DNA of 64,000 nt from Legionella quinlivanii. Its GTDB lineage: Bacteria; Pseudomonadota; Gammaproteobacteria; Legionellales; Legionellaceae. The first letter of the stretch is position 1. Each line of letters begins with the position of its first letter. Where the stretch lies: positions 2,369,501 to 2,433,500 of the forward strand of contig NZ_UGOX01000001.1 in NCBI RefSeq assembly GCF_900461555.1, written 5' to 3'. The notes beneath the pieces were generated by a model. That model saw only the letters and a list, made by a program, of their open reading frames with translations. It had not been told where the DNA came from and did no database searches. Below are positions 52,613 through 62,976 of this stretch, one piece after another. Both the position numbers and the translations under genes were made by a program.

Positions 52613-55600
52613 CTAAAGCGTTATTTGAGTGCACTGAGAGGTTACATTGCTTTCCCTTTCTGCTGATAGCCTCTCTACAGAATGAAACAAAGAGGAATAC
52701 GCCGCCAATCCCGGTTGAACAGTCTGATTTGCTTCCAGCTGGGTGAATAAATCAATCCCATCTTCAAACTGATTCGCTTTTGCGATATCCAGTGCAGTCT
52801 GCCCCTCTTTGTTTTTTATGCCGGCAAACACTTGTATTGTAGCGCCATCCTTAAGTCTTAGTTGAAGCTCAAGTACCATAGAGATCAGATCCGTTCGCTG
52901 CGTAGCTGCAGCCCAGTGCAGAAAACTATTCGATTGCGAATCCTGTTGCCGAATCAAATTGTAAAAAATATTTGTAGGCAACCTTGAAAGCAGGTAACGA
53001 CCTTGCGGGCGATTGAGCAAATAAAGTAATAGGGAATTAGACTCCGACAATCCACCCCAGCTCTTTCTGGTTATATCATGATCAAAACTTAATCCGATAG
53101 CATCTTGTAGATCTGATTTCATAGTATCGGATATAGCCAGGTTCTTGAAAATTAATACCAGAAACTCAAGACCTGCTTCAGTACGCGCCAGCACTTCAAA
53201 GCAGGATTTACTGGTTTCCTCAAAAGGCTTGAACAATTCTTTTAAAGAGAAACTGAAATTAACCAGCTCAGGATTCTCTCCCAAATACTTTTCAAGACAA
53301 CGCCAGAGGTTTTCCTCCTCTCTCGTTTTAAGACTCTTTTCAAATAAATACTGAAGCAGGGACGGCATGCCTTTCCAGGGGTTCACTAGAAACGAGTACA
53401 ATAAACTGGGAACTGTTCCTATCATCAATAGATCAAAATTAGCATAGATTTCTTCTGAGTGCAGTGTAGTAGTCAATAAGTCCAAGAGTGCATTAATTTT
53501 TGCCTTGTTACAGAGTTCATTGAGCTCATCCTGTTTTCCAAGAACACGCTGCTCCTTTGTTTTCAGTTGAAGCAAGATTTTCCTTTCTTTTCCGCTCTTT
53601 TGCATTTGCAATTTGGCCGATGCTATTTTATTTCGTATCGTGGCAATCTCCTGGTTCAACTCATTAATTTCATTTCTCAGTTTCTTAGCATCAGGAAGAA
53701 GGAAAGCCCCTCTTGTTCCAACAATATTTTTCATCCTTTTCATAAGAGACTCCTCGCTATTATCGGGCTCATGCGAGGTAGAAGTAGCCTTTTTAGCGGA
53801 AGATCTTACATAAAGTGCAGGGTCAAGCGCTTTGATTACATTACTCAGATTATTCTTTTGAGCTAACTCGAGAGGCGTAAGCCCATCCTTATTTTTTATG
53901 CTCCATACATCGCATTCCGGCTTCAAAAGGCCATCACGCAATACGCTGTCTCTTGCAGCCATGATTAAAACAATCACATTGATGCGCTGGTTTCTGACCG
54001 CCCAATGCAAAAGTGTCTCACTTGCTTTGTCTTTCCAGACTAAGCCTGAAAACAATTGACTGGTAAAAAGAAGCTTAAATACTTGTCGGCCTGATGGACT
54101 GTTAAGCAGGAATATTAACAAATTGTTCTCATCGCTCAAATTATCCCACTCAGTGTTTGCGGTCGCACCAAAAAAAATAACCGACAATACAAGGAGAGGA
54201 CCTTTATCGAGCATTTCAGGGACTGGTAGGGATTCCAGGACCTCTTTCAAAAAATCGAGGCCATCCTGTCGCCGGCATAGAATTTCAAAATAGCTTTTCC
54301 CACTTACAGGTTCTTTTTTAATTAATTCATTTAGTGAAAAATAAAACTCGGTCATCTCGGGATTCTTGGTAAAAGAACGTTTAAGCGCCATCCATTTATC
54401 ATTATCGGATTTTAACCTGCTCAGGAAACTGTCATAACCTGCATTCTTGATGAGGAATAGGAATTCAAGAATTACCTCCGGCTGCGGTTTCTCACCACCC
54501 AGACGATCAAGCCAGTCGTCAGAAAAAACCTCAAACCATCTATTCAAATCTGACTGAGTTTTCTCGTCTTTTGTTAAGGACGTCGAAGACTGACTTGCAG
54601 ATGCTGATGGATCCTTGGTTTCAAATAAACTCATCAACTTTGTCTGCTCATCGAGGGGAAGATCTGTTTTAATTGTATCTATCAGCCTGGATACGCCTAA
54701 ATTACCACCAGTGCTGATTGGCAACTTCTCTTGACTTTTCTGGTTACTGTTAAAAAAATTGGGTAACAGACCTGCCAAACCGCCTGAAACATTATTTTTT
54801 GAAAGACTGGCGGTAGTTGCGGCGGCGGGAGGCTTCCCTCCAGCAGGGTTCATACGCTGCCTGCCCCTTCTTCCTTTATTAGCATTTCGTTTTCCTCTTA
54901 CTGTATTTGAATCAGGCGCAGCGTCTTCCTTTACATTTACAGAAGAAGCAGCTTCCAGTAACTTTTCCGACTCTTGAGCGGGAACTGTTTCACTTGGCTT
55001 AACTGGCTCTTCTATCTTAATTAGCTCATTCGCCAACAGGAAGCTTGTATAATCAGCATGAGGCGTATTCCCCTTAAGCCAGCGATTAAACGCTTCTTCC
55101 GCCATTTCTTTCCTGCCGTTCCGATACAGCCTGCAGGTTTCTTCCAGCCATCCCGCCAGGCGTTCTTCCTCAGTTTGTTTAAGAATCACCTCGCTCAAAA
55201 AGGCCGTGTCTGGCGTTTTTATGCCTTTCTCCAGCTCATTGCAAAGCATAGTCAATGGATGGCCTTTCCCTTGGTCAACAAATAAACGGCGCGTAGCGCG
55301 TGTACAGCTCGTGAAGAATTTGTTTAAGGGCGGACCAAATCGATCTTTGCTGCAACCTCGTCTGGCCCGGTTAACAGGTACTTTGGCATTCGGATCCAGT
55401 TCACGGCTGGCCTCATGGCAAAGCGTATCATCCAGCATCCGATACAGGAGCACATTCTCATACTCCAGTCCTTTGATTTGCTCCGGGGTAAATATCATTA
55501 CACCAGGATATTTGTCCCGGGCTTCCTTCACATACTGAGGCAGGGTGATAATGGCGAAATTACTTTGCCTGGCCATTTCCCGTAATTTGGCCAGTTCTTC

Positions 55601-56989
55601 TTTATCCTGCTTCAACCAATGGACCATGCCTGGCGTATTTGCCTGTTCAGGAGACATCTTTATTTCAGGCTTTTCCAGTTTGTCTGAGCTTCCGCCCACC
55701 ACCGTGTTTTTTATACGGATCACTGTGTTCGCGAAATGCACCACATCAGCAGGGCAACGGTAAGAATGCGGCAATTCAATATGCTCAAGCTTTAACTTTG
55801 AGCGGTGCATCATTTCAAAGATGAATGGACGCTTGGATTTACTATCAAATAGACTTTGATGAGAATCCATGCAAAAGCAAATCTGCCCATTTTTAGCAAG
55901 ATTCAGCAAATTTACCAGTTCCTGGCCTGACAAATCCTGGGCCTCATCGCCGAGGACCAGGTCGTATTTGCCTTGCTGTTTCAGATCAAGAAAATCAAGC
56001 GCCACCTTATGTTGGTCTTCAAGATTGGCCAGATAGGCCTCGTAGGTCTTAAGTATCCATTGCCTATCCGCTTGATTATGATACAGGCTTTTCTTTACTC
56101 CGAGCCCCATGTATTCACCTGGATAACCCGATAGCAGACGAAACTCCTCATAAATCTGGCGTGATTCATGTAAACGGGATGGTATATGATCTTTTAACCA
56201 CTGCTCAAAATCGGTTTCCCTGGCCAGGCTTTTCCCAACAAAAGCCTCACTTTTCTGCTCGCGGGCAACCGTTTCATAGGTTTTAAACTCAACTCGTTGC
56301 TTCAGCTCCTCAGGTAGTAACAGGGCATCCCAAATTGCCTGCATCGCCTCGATTAATTCCGGGGATTTCGTCACATAAAGTATGCGCGCCTCAGGATTAT
56401 CAGACAGACGGCTTAGAAACTCTGTAATCAGCGAGATCGCCACACAGGATTTTCCAGAGCCAGGCGCCCCACTGACTAAAGCAGGAAGCATAGCTTCCAA
56501 TAGCGATTCCTGCTGGCTGTTTAAACGAATGAAATTCTGATTGTAACAATCCAGCGTTATCACCGGATGGGGTGGAGCAATTGCCTCCCCAGCAACCTGA
56601 CGATCAGCAGCGGCACGTTCTTCTGCCATCTGCTCGCGGATGCGCTGGATTATTGAGGTACCGTACTTCGTCCGATATTTTTCTACCCCGTGCTTATCTG
56701 AATATAGGGGTGATTTGTTATAATCATGATTTTCGGCAATGTCTGCTATGACTGCATTACACTCACCATCTACTTCAAAATCAATAATCAGGGCCCGGTC
56801 GGCCTTGTTCAAGCGTGCGCTTGCCAAATCACGACGCAATGGTTCATAGTCTGTTGTGCCGGGGCTATTCAGCAATGCCCCAGCCAGATTCTTTACCAGC
56901 TTGGGACCCTTCGTATATTTCGCCAATGCGGCTCTGTCTATAAATACACGTTTCCAACGAACCAGATTATTTTCTTTCTTCTCTTGCAT
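52613..56989 (-). CDS. Giant SF1 (UvrD-like) helicase fused to ankyrin-like repeats, putative effector
   Basis: No named gene is recognised. The 1458-residue protein has a complete SF1 helicase core: GAPGSGKSC (Walker A, 174-182), LVLGDEAQDLS (348-352 acidic), ICFCMDSHQ (370-378), HSYRCP (408-413), KGLEYENVL (506-514) and TSCTRATRRLF (560-570). Residues 1-105 may be a RelE/ParE-like fold. A basic patch lies at 698-712. Two similar 220-residue blocks (about 835-1058 and 1195-1418) each end in ankyrin-like pairs (LLHWAVRNQRINVI, KDGLTPLELAQKNN; FLHWAAATQRTDLI, KEGQTALDIAKANQ), separated by a coiled coil (1100-1165). The whole recalls eukaryotic TRANK1-type proteins. There is no signal peptide. 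Dot/Icm export is inferred. Confidence 0.7.
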   Translation of the reverse strand: MQEKKENNLVRWKRVFIDRAALAKYTKGPKLVKNLAGALLNSPGTTDYEPLRRDLASARLNKADRALIIDFEVDGECNAVIADIAENHDYNKSPLYSDKHGVEKYRTKYGTSIIQRIREQMAEERAAADRQVAGEAIAPPHPVITLDCYNQNFIRLNSQQESLLEAMLPALVSGAPGSGKSCVAISLITEFLSRLSDNPEARILYVTKSPELIEAMQAIWDALLLPEELKQRVEFKTYETVAREQKSEAFVGKSLARETDFEQWLKDHIPSRLHESRQIYEEFRLLSGYPGEYMGLGVKKSLYHNQADRQWILKTYEAYLANLEDQHKVALDFLDLKQQGKYDLVLGDEAQDLSGQELVNLLNLAKNGQICFCMDSHQSLFDSKSKRPFIFEMMHRSKLKLEHIELPHSYRCPADVVHFANTVIRIKNTVVGGSSDKLEKPEIKMSPEQANTPGMVHWLKQDKEELAKLREMARQSNFAIITLPQYVKEARDKYPGVMIFTPEQIKGLEYENVLLYRMLDDTLCHEASRELDPNAKVPVNRARRGCSKDRFGPPLNKFFTSCTRATRRLFVDQGKGHPLTMLCNELEKGIKTPDTAFLSEVILKQTEEERLAGWLEETCRLYRNGRKEMAEEAFNRWLKGNTPHADYTSFLLANELIKIEEPVKPSETVPAQESEKLLEAASSVNVKEDAAPDSNTVRGKRNANKGRRGRQRMNPAGGKPPAAATTASLSKNNVSGGLAGLLPNFFNSNQKSQEKLPISTGGNLGVSRLIDTIKTDLPLDEQTKLMSLFETKDPSASASQSSTSLTKDEKTQSDLNRWFEVFSDDWLDRLGGEKPQPEVILEFLFLIKNAGYDSFLSRLKSDNDKWMALKRSFTKNPEMTEFYFSLNELIKKEPVSGKSYFEILCRRQDGLDFLKEVLESLPVPEMLDKGPLLVLSVIFFGATANTEWDNLSDENNLLIFLLNSPSGRQVFKLLFTSQLFSGLVWKDKASETLLHWAVRNQRINVIVLIMAARDSVLRDGLLKPECDVWSIKNKDGLTPLELAQKNNLSNVIKALDPALYVRSSAKKATSTSHEPDNSEESLMKRMKNIVGTRGAFLLPDAKKLRNEINELNQEIATIRNKIASAKLQMQKSGKERKILLQLKTKEQRVLGKQDELNELCNKAKINALLDLLTTTLHSEEIYANFDLLMIGTVPSLLYSFLVNPWKGMPSLLQYLFEKSLKTREEENLWRCLEKYLGENPELVNFSFSLKELFKPFEETSKSCFEVLARTEAGLEFLVLIFKNLAISDTMKSDLQDAIGLSFDHDITRKSWGGLSESNSLLLYLLNRPQGRYLLSRLPTNIFYNLIRQQDSQSNSFLHWAAATQRTDLISMVLELQLRLKDGATIQVFAGIKNKEGQTALDIAKANQFEDGIDLFTQLEANQTVQPGLAAYSSLFHSVERLSAERESNVTSQCTQITL

Positions 56990-57027
56990 GAATCACCAAA
57001 AACAAACAACCACCTGCATGGCGATAT

Positions 57028-57056
57028 ATTATACATTGAGAACAATAACAAATCAA
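57028..57056 (-). promoter_or_regulatory. Promoter of the helicase-ankyrin gene
   Basis: On the minus strand TTGATT (57051-57056) and TATAAT (57028-57033) are 17 bases apart, and TG precedes the -10 (extended -10 type). The start codon is 39 bases downstream. Confidence 0.65.
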
Positions 57057-57095
57057 AAGCGTTTTTCAAGTGTTCGGACTCCTGACAATCCCCAC

Positions 57096-57126
57096 CTTGT
57101 CATTTCCACGCAGGCGGAAATCTATT
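57096..57126. repeat. Degenerate short palindromic repeat
   Basis: TTGTCATTTCCACGCAGGCG then GAAATCTATTC, with ATTTCC pairing GGAAAT, resembles the widespread GTCATTCCCGCGCAGGCGGG-type bacterial repeat. Only one copy is seen here. Confidence 0.4.
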
Positions 57127-57324
57127 CCTGATTCGGCACAGTGCCATGTATGAAATCAAAATAATTTCCTTTTTCATAGCCTCTTAATTTTCTCATAAGA
57201 ATAAGAAATCTATAGCAGGGATACGAGCGGAAAAAGCCTTGCCAAATCAGTTGAAATTAACTTAAATATACATTCCAATTCCGAGCCTGCTCAAAAAATA
57301 CATTCAGTCACTGCCGCATAGAAT
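57127..57324. other. Gene-free stretch between the helicase-ankyrin and clpA genes
   Basis: The gene-free interval is 56990-57369, holding the promoter, the short palindrome and the clpA terminator listed separately. In the remaining part I see no convincing gene, RNA or repeat; it is AT-rich. Confidence 0.5.
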
Positions 57325-57353
57325 AAAAAAATCCCGCCTAAGCGGGATTTTTT
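57325..57353 (-). terminator. Intrinsic terminator of clpA
   Basis: ATCCCGC-ctaa-GCGGGAT flanked by A and T runs: read leftward the stem is followed by TTTTTTT. It starts 17 bases after the clpA stop. Confidence 0.92.
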
Positions 57354-57369
57354 GAATCTGACTATCTAG

Positions 57370-59637
57370 CTAGAAAACACCTTCACGATAATCATGGCTT
57401 TCAAAATGCAGCTTGCCTTCTTTGACTTTCAGAATCACATGACCGCCATTCGTTAATTTACCAAACAGCAGCTCATCAGCTAAAGGCTTCTTGACATTTT
57501 CCTGAATCAGACGGGCCATTGGTCTTGCACCCATTGCCTTATCATAGCCATGTTCAATCAACCATTCGCGGGCCGCCTTATCCACTTTAAAGGTCACTCC
57601 CTTGGCACTTAATTGCTCGTCCAGCTCCATGATAAATTTATCAACTACCAGACCAATAGTGACATTATCCAATGGTGCGAAGTTGATAATCGCATCCAGA
57701 CGGTTTCTGAATTCCGGGCTGAATTGACGCTTGATGGCATCAAGTCCGTCGAGGCTATTGTCCTGCATGGCAAAGCCGATAGAGCTTCGAGAAATTTCAG
57801 TAGCGCCGGCATTACTGGTCATCACCATGATCACATGACGGAAATCAGCCTGACGTCCATTGGTGTCGGTCAGCGTGCCATGATCCATAATTTGAAGCAA
57901 CAGGTTGAACACATCGGGATGCGCTTTTTCGATTTCATCAAGCAGCAATACCGAATGAGGATTCTTAGTCACCGCTTCAGTCAGCAATCCGCCTTGATCG
58001 TAACCTACATACCCAGGAGGCGCTCCAATTAATCGAGATACAGTATGCTTTTCCATGTATTCTGACATATCGAAACGTAAGAGCTCAATGCCCAGTACAT
58101 TAGCCAACTGACGGGTCACTTCAGTTTTACCTACCCCGGTAGGTCCGGCAAAAAGGAAGCAGCCTACTGGTTTTTGCGGTTCTCTTAAACCTGAGCGTGC
58201 CAATTTGATTGCAGAAGCCAGGGCGGTAATGGCCACATCCTGTCCATAAACCAGCAATTTGAGATCCCGCTCGAGATTTCGTAAAGTATCCTTATCTCTT
58301 GCAGAAACTTTTTTCACCGGGATACGGGCAATTTTCGCAACCACATTCTCTATTTCAGTGACACTGATAATTTTTCTGCGTTTGTTGGCTGTGAGAAGGT
58401 TTTGGTAGGCCCCTGCCTCGTCAACCACATCAATGGCTTTATCCGGTAAGAAACGATCATTAATATATTTGGCAGACAATTCCGCAGCCGCTTTAAGTGC
58501 AGGGATTGAGAATTTGACGCCATGATGCTCTTCCAGACGTCCTTTTAACCCTTTGAGGATCTCAAAGGTTTCATCAATACTTGGTTCTTTAATATCAATT
58601 TTCTGGAAACGTCTTGCCAAGGCACGATCTTTCTCAAAAATACCCCGGTATTCCTGATAAGTAGTAGAACCGATACATTTCAACTCACCATTCGCCAGAA
58701 GAGGTTTGATGAGATTGGACGCATCCATGACCCCACCAGAAGCGGCTCCAGCGCCGATAATGGTATGGATTTCGTCGATGAAAAGTACGGCGCCATCCTG
58801 CTGCCCCAATTGTTTGAGCACCGCTTTCAGGCGTTTTTCAAAATCACCACGGTATTTGGTTCCCGCCAGCAAAGCGCCCAAATCCAAAGAATAAACGATA
58901 CAGCTACTGATCGCTTCCGGTACTTCCCCATCCACGATACGTCTTGCCAGACCTTCGGCTATTGCTGTTTTTCCAACCCCTGCTTCGCCCACCAGTAATG
59001 GGTTGTTCTTTCGACGACGGCAGAGCACCTGTATGGTGCGCTGAATTTCTTCATGTCGGCCAATAAGCGGATCAATCTTGCCCAATCTGGCTCGCTTGTT
59101 GAGGTTCATGCAGTAGCTTTCAAGCGGCGACTCGCTGCCCTCTCCTGACATCGACTCTTCATCCATAGAAGAATTCATGTTATCACTCATGTCGTTGTTC
59201 TGGTACTTGGAAACCCCATGAGAGATATAATTGATCACGTCAAGGCGTGTAATATTCTCTCTGCGGAGAAAATAAACTGCCTGGCTTTCCTGCTCACTGA
59301 AAATAGCAGCCAGTACATTTGCTCCGGTCACCTCAGTTTTGCCGGCCGATTGCACATGGAAAACCGCTCTTTGCAGTACCCGTTGAAATCCGAGTGTCGG
59401 CTGTGTTTCACGATCGACTTCATCTTCTGGGATTCGGGGAGTTGTCTCATCGATAAACTCGATCAAATCACGGCGTAATGAGTCAATATTAGCGTCACAT
59501 GCCTGCAGAACATTTCCTGCTGCTGGATTATCAAGCAATGATAGCAACAAATGTTCTACCGTCATAAACTCATGACGTTTCTCCTTTGCTTCCTTAAAAG
59601 CAAGATTTAAGGTGAATTCAAGTTCTTTGTTTAACAT
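57370..59637 (-). CDS. clpA: ClpAP protease ATPase subunit ClpA
   Basis: ClpA unfolds proteins and feeds them to ClpP. The 755-residue protein has the N-domain ([20 protein letters not shown]), a first AAA module with [16 protein letters not shown] and [13 protein letters not shown], and a second with [17 protein letters not shown] and [18 protein letters not shown]. An acidic/Met-rich linker ([18 protein letters not shown]) follows the N-domain. The IGF/IGL ClpP loop region near [10 protein letters not shown] is present. It lies 29 bases after clpS and shares its operon. No damage is seen. Confidence 0.97.
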   Translation of the reverse strand: MLNKELEFTLNLAFKEAKEKRHEFMTVEHLLLSLLDNPAAGNVLQACDANIDSLRRDLIEFIDETTPRIPEDEVDRETQPTLGFQRVLQRAVFHVQSAGKTEVTGANVLAAIFSEQESQAVYFLRRENITRLDVINYISHGVSKYQNNDMSDNMNSSMDEESMSGEGSESPLESYCMNLNKRARLGKIDPLIGRHEEIQRTIQVLCRRRKNNPLLVGEAGVGKTAIAEGLARRIVDGEVPEAISSCIVYSLDLGALLAGTKYRGDFEKRLKAVLKQLGQQDGAVLFIDEIHTIIGAGAASGGVMDASNLIKPLLANGELKCIGSTTYQEYRGIFEKDRALARRFQKIDIKEPSIDETFEILKGLKGRLEEHHGVKFSIPALKAAAELSAKYINDRFLPDKAIDVVDEAGAYQNLLTANKRRKIISVTEIENVVAKIARIPVKKVSARDKDTLRNLERDLKLLVYGQDVAITALASAIKLARSGLREPQKPVGCFLFAGPTGVGKTEVTRQLANVLGIELLRFDMSEYMEKHTVSRLIGAPPGYVGYDQGGLLTEAVTKNPHSVLLLDEIEKAHPDVFNLLLQIMDHGTLTDTNGRQADFRHVIMVMTSNAGATEISRSSIGFAMQDNSLDGLDAIKRQFSPEFRNRLDAIINFAPLDNVTIGLVVDKFIMELDEQLSAKGVTFKVDKAAREWLIEHGYDKAMGARPMARLIQENVKKPLADELLFGKLTNGGHVILKVKEGKLHFESHDYREGVF

Positions 59638-59666
59638 TGTCGTTGCTCCTCTTCACCCATCTGCAC

Positions 59667-59990
59667 TCATTCCGGTTCCATGGTACATAACAGTGGATGC
59701 TCGTTGCTTCTGGCAAAATCATTGACTTGAGCAACTTTTGTCTCTGCTATATCCCGAGTAAAAACGCCGCATACAGCCTTTCCAACTATATGCACCTGTA
59801 GCATTATCTGTGTCGCCAGCTCTTCACGGAAGTGAAAAAAACGCTTTAACACATCCACCACAAACTCCATCGGGGTGTAATCATCATTCAGGAGAATAAC
59901 CTTATATTTTTTGGGCAATTTCAGCGCTGGGACGACCTCTAGCTCCGTCACCTTTCGCTCAATTATTTCACCTGAAAATCGCTCGCTCAT
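59667..59990 (-). CDS. clpS: ClpA adaptor protein ClpS
   Basis: ClpS hands N-end-rule substrates to ClpA. The 107-residue protein has a flexible N-terminal extension and the core [20 protein letters not shown] with the substrate-pocket NDD residues, followed by [20 protein letters not shown]. The start ATG 59990 has AAAGG nine bases upstream; a GTG three codons earlier overlaps the ribosome site and is less likely. Confidence 0.96.
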   Translation of the reverse strand: MSERFSGEIIERKVTELEVVPALKLPKKYKVILLNDDYTPMEFVVDVLKRFFHFREELATQIMLQVHIVGKAVCGVFTRDIAETKVAQVNDFARSNEHPLLCTMEPE

Positions 59991-60313
59991 TACGTACACC
60001 CTTTACTAATTTTATAGACTTACCACGAGCATTTGGCCAGTAAAAAAGTGATTTAATTCATGAAAAAAATTAATTTTGTAGTTCTCGCCAGCATCCTGCT
60101 TCTTAAAGATTCAAATTGACGGTCTTATATAACAGTAAGCAGATTATTTTTTTCAAGCAATTGATAAAAGCCACATTCTTGCATCCATTTTGCAAAATAT
60201 CCTGACAAAAATCAAAGACTCTTTGCAATTGGCCCGCAAACCGCTGAATTATTGACTGCGGCCTGCGAGCAGGCTGGTTCTATTTATGCAACAATGCTGA
60301 ACAGGCTCAAGCT
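59991..60313. other. Gene-free region between icd and clpS
   Basis: This 323-base interval should hold the clpS promoter and the end of the icd transcript. A small GCCTGC-ga-GCAGGC palindrome at 60261-60274 may be part of the icd terminator, but no T run follows it. Nothing else is recognised. Confidence 0.45.
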
Positions 60314-61570
60314 TTACATATGATTAATTATTTCTTTGGCAAAACCTGAGCAGCTTACTTCAGTTGCACCTGACATTAATCGGGCAAAATCATAAGTTAC
60401 AGTCTTGGCTTCGATTGCGCCTTCAGTTCCTTTGATAATTAAATCAGCAGCTTCAGTCCAACCCAGGTGTCTCAACATCATCTCAGCAGACAGAATAAGC
60501 GAGCCGGGATTGACTTTGTCCTGGCCTGCGTATTTGGGTGCAGTACCATGTGTGGCTTCAAAAACAGCAATTGCATCCGCCATATTGGCCCCTGGAGCAA
60601 TACCGATTCCACCGACCTGGGCAGCCAGGGCATCGGAAATATAATCACCATTAAGATTTAAGGTTACAATGACGCTGTATTCATCCGGACGCAGGAGGAT
60701 TTGCTGTAAGAAGGCATCTGCAATAACATCTTTAACAATAATGTCCTTTCCTGTTTTAGGATTCTTGAAATGCAACCAGGGACCACCCTGATATTCTGTA
60801 GCGGAGAAGCATTCACGAGCGACTTGATAACCCCAGTCTTTGAAGGCGCCTTCAGTAAACTTCATGATATTGCCTTTATGAACCAGTGTCACAGAGTCTC
60901 TATTATTGTCAATTGCATACTGAATAGCCGCTTTAACTAATCGGGCAGTTCCCTGTTGTGAAACAGGCTTAATTCCAATTCCGCAATGATCCGGGAATCG
61001 AATTTTTTTAACGCCCATATCTTCCTGTAGAAAACGAATTACTTTTTTAGCCTCAACACTATCCGCCTGCCATTCGATACCGGCATAAATATCTTCAGAG
61101 TTCTCCCTGAATATTACCATGTCTGTTTTCCAGGGCTCTTTGAGAGGGCTTGGTGTTCCCTGAAAATAACGCACAGGGCGCAAACAGGTATAAAGATCAA
61201 GATCTTGCCGTATCGCGACATTCAACGAACGAATACCACCGCCCACCGGCGTAGTCAAAGGACCTTTAATCCCAATGACAAACTCACTGATAGCTTGCAG
61301 CGTCTCTTTAGGAAGCCAATGATTTTCACCATATACTCGGGTCGCTTTTTCACCGGCATATACTTCCATCCAGGCAATTTTTCTTTTATCACCATAGGCT
61401 TTCTCAACAGCGGCATCTACGACCATGCGCATTGCAGGAGTAACGTCCACTCCAATTCCGTCGCCTTCAATAAAAGGGATAATCGGATGATCAGGAACCT
61501 GTAAAGAAAAATCGGGGGCAACAGTAATTGCCTGCCCATTTGCGGGTACTTTTATTTTTTCAAATGTCAT
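60314..61570 (-). CDS. icd: NADP-dependent isocitrate dehydrogenase
   Basis: Icd makes 2-oxoglutarate in the TCA cycle. The 418-residue protein matches the E. coli-type homodimeric enzyme: [20 protein letters not shown] with the Ser that AceK phosphorylates, [37 protein letters not shown] and [19 protein letters not shown] with coenzyme-specific residues. AceK itself is not in the window. Its position divergent from rluE is the same as in E. coli. Confidence 0.96.
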   Translation of the reverse strand: MTFEKIKVPANGQAITVAPDFSLQVPDHPIIPFIEGDGIGVDVTPAMRMVVDAAVEKAYGDKRKIAWMEVYAGEKATRVYGENHWLPKETLQAISEFVIGIKGPLTTPVGGGIRSLNVAIRQDLDLYTCLRPVRYFQGTPSPLKEPWKTDMVIFRENSEDIYAGIEWQADSVEAKKVIRFLQEDMGVKKIRFPDHCGIGIKPVSQQGTARLVKAAIQYAIDNNRDSVTLVHKGNIMKFTEGAFKDWGYQVARECFSATEYQGGPWLHFKNPKTGKDIIVKDVIADAFLQQILLRPDEYSVIVTLNLNGDYISDALAAQVGGIGIAPGANMADAIAVFEATHGTAPKYAGQDKVNPGSLILSAEMMLRHLGWTEAADLIIKGTEGAIEAKTVTYDFARLMSGATEVSCSGFAKEIINHM

Positions 61571-61920
61571 CGACTGCTCCGTTAGTAAAATTCATGATCA
61601 CCAAGGCGATTTAGGCTTCAGTGCTCATTTGGAAAGCAAGTAATACAAGGAAGAAATCTTATATCCAGGCCAAATAGCTACGTTTGAGTATTATCCCTGC
61701 AATGAAGCAGGAAAATTATACGAGAGCCATTTCCATGCTCATCAATAATACGCTTATTACTCCAATGAGCGCTATCATAGCATGCTAAAACTCTTTAACC
61801 CAAGCACCTCGAAGTGATCTGGATTCAAACCGTTCGGCTGGCTCAAAATGAAGGGCTTTCGGAATTAGACACTTTTCTTCTAATTCGGCATAATTCATCT
61901 TTTATTGGTATAGACCCCTT
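61571..61920. other. Divergent region between icd and rluE
   Basis: This 350-base gene-free interval carries promoters in both directions that I cannot place with confidence. A perfect 8-bp hairpin, GAATTAGA (61862-61869) with TCTAATTC (61879-61886), lies 35 bases before rluE and would be in its leader. Confidence 0.45.
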
Positions 61921-62463
61921 GTGAAACGAATCATTCTGTTTAATAAACCATTCGGAGTCCTTTGCCAGTTTACTGGTGAAGAACAAGACAAAACACTGGC
62001 TGATTATATTTCAATGCCTGGCTTTTACGCTGCCGGCAGGCTTGATAAAAATAGCGAAGGACTTTTGTTACTAAGCAATGACGGCAAGCTCCAACACGCA
62101 CTCACTCATCCTGATAAACGTAAACAGAAATATTATTGGGTACAGGTTGAAGGAACCCCTGTCGATAGTGATTTAAACAAATTACGTGCTGGTTTAAAAC
62201 TTGAAAAGGAAACTTTTCTTCCAGCCGAAGCCAGAATCATTGAAGAACCTGCCAATCTATGGCCAAGAAATCCGCCGGTTCGTTTCCGCAAATCGATACC
62301 CACCTCGTGGCTTGAGATTGTGCTTTGCGAAGGCAAAAATCATCAGGTCAGGCGAATGACGGCCGCAATTGGCTTTCCAACGCTGCGTCTTATACGTCAC
62401 CGGATAGCTGATTGGGAACTGGGAGATCTCTTACCAGGTCAATATAAAGTGGTGACTATCTGA
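61921..62463 (+). CDS. rluE: 23S rRNA pseudouridine synthase RluE
   Basis: RluE modifies U2457 of 23S rRNA in E. coli. The 180-residue protein has the RsuA/RluB/RluE signature: ILFNKPFGVLCQF, AAGRLDKNSEGLLLLSNDG with catalytic Asp, KYYWVQVEG, and GKNHQVRRMTAAIGFPTLRL. It has no S4 domain at the N-terminus, as expected for RluE. The start is GTG 61921; the ribosome site is weak. Confidence 0.9.
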   Translation: MKRIILFNKPFGVLCQFTGEEQDKTLADYISMPGFYAAGRLDKNSEGLLLLSNDGKLQHALTHPDKRKQKYYWVQVEGTPVDSDLNKLRAGLKLEKETFLPAEARIIEEPANLWPRNPPVRFRKSIPTSWLEIVLCEGKNHQVRRMTAAIGFPTLRLIRHRIADWELGDLLPGQYKVVTI

Positions 62464-62484
62464 TAAACCGGGGCCTTATAATAT

Positions 62485-62976
62485 TCAATTAAATTGCGAT
62501 CGAGGATGTATTTTAGTAAGCAGCGTGTCTTCGGTTAATAATCGAATCCAGGGCCATATCAAAATACTGATGACTGCACTGCCGAGGACATCAAAAAGAC
62601 TGGCATAACCGCCAAGAATAATATCGATGCCAAAAATACATAGCTGATACACCAGAACCGCAATGCCTACCAAAACCATTTGCTGGCCAATTGAAAAAAG
62701 ACAGAATCGCCTGGATTTGCTGCTGGCAATCCAGGTAACAATCGATAAGGCAAAGGTATGCTCACCAATAATCGTCGACAGCAGAGTATCGAGAATGAGC
62801 CCCATGAGAATAAGAACCGCCAGACTAAAGCGATCAGGCAGATAGAACTGGATATAAAGCATCAATAGCAGTATCCAGGGCGGTCTGATACCCACAATGA
62901 GTTCGGGTAAAGGCAGAATACTGAGTGCCAATGCCAGTAAAAATGCAATAAGTAAGCGTATATTCAGTGAACTCAT
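62485..62976 (-). CDS. mreD: Rod-shape determining membrane protein MreD
   Basis: MreD is part of the elongasome. The 163-residue protein has about five hydrophobic spans and the family segments LPELIVGIRPPWILLLMLYI and LGLILD-like LMGLILDTLLSTIIGEH. It overlaps mreC by four bases and is the last gene of mreBCD. Confidence 0.93.
   Translation of the reverse strand: MSSLNIRLLIAFLLALALSILPLPELIVGIRPPWILLLMLYIQFYLPDRFSLAVLILMGLILDTLLSTIIGEHTFALSIVTWIASSKSRRFCLFSIGQQMVLVGIAVLVYQLCIFGIDIILGGYASLFDVLGSAVISILIWPWIRLLTEDTLLTKIHPRSQFN

Noticed and set aside
57247-57272. TTAACTTAAATATA as a PmrA box for the helicase-ankyrin gene
   Set aside because: The two TTAA elements are five bases apart, not 11, and the site is about 190 bases upstream of the predicted promoter.
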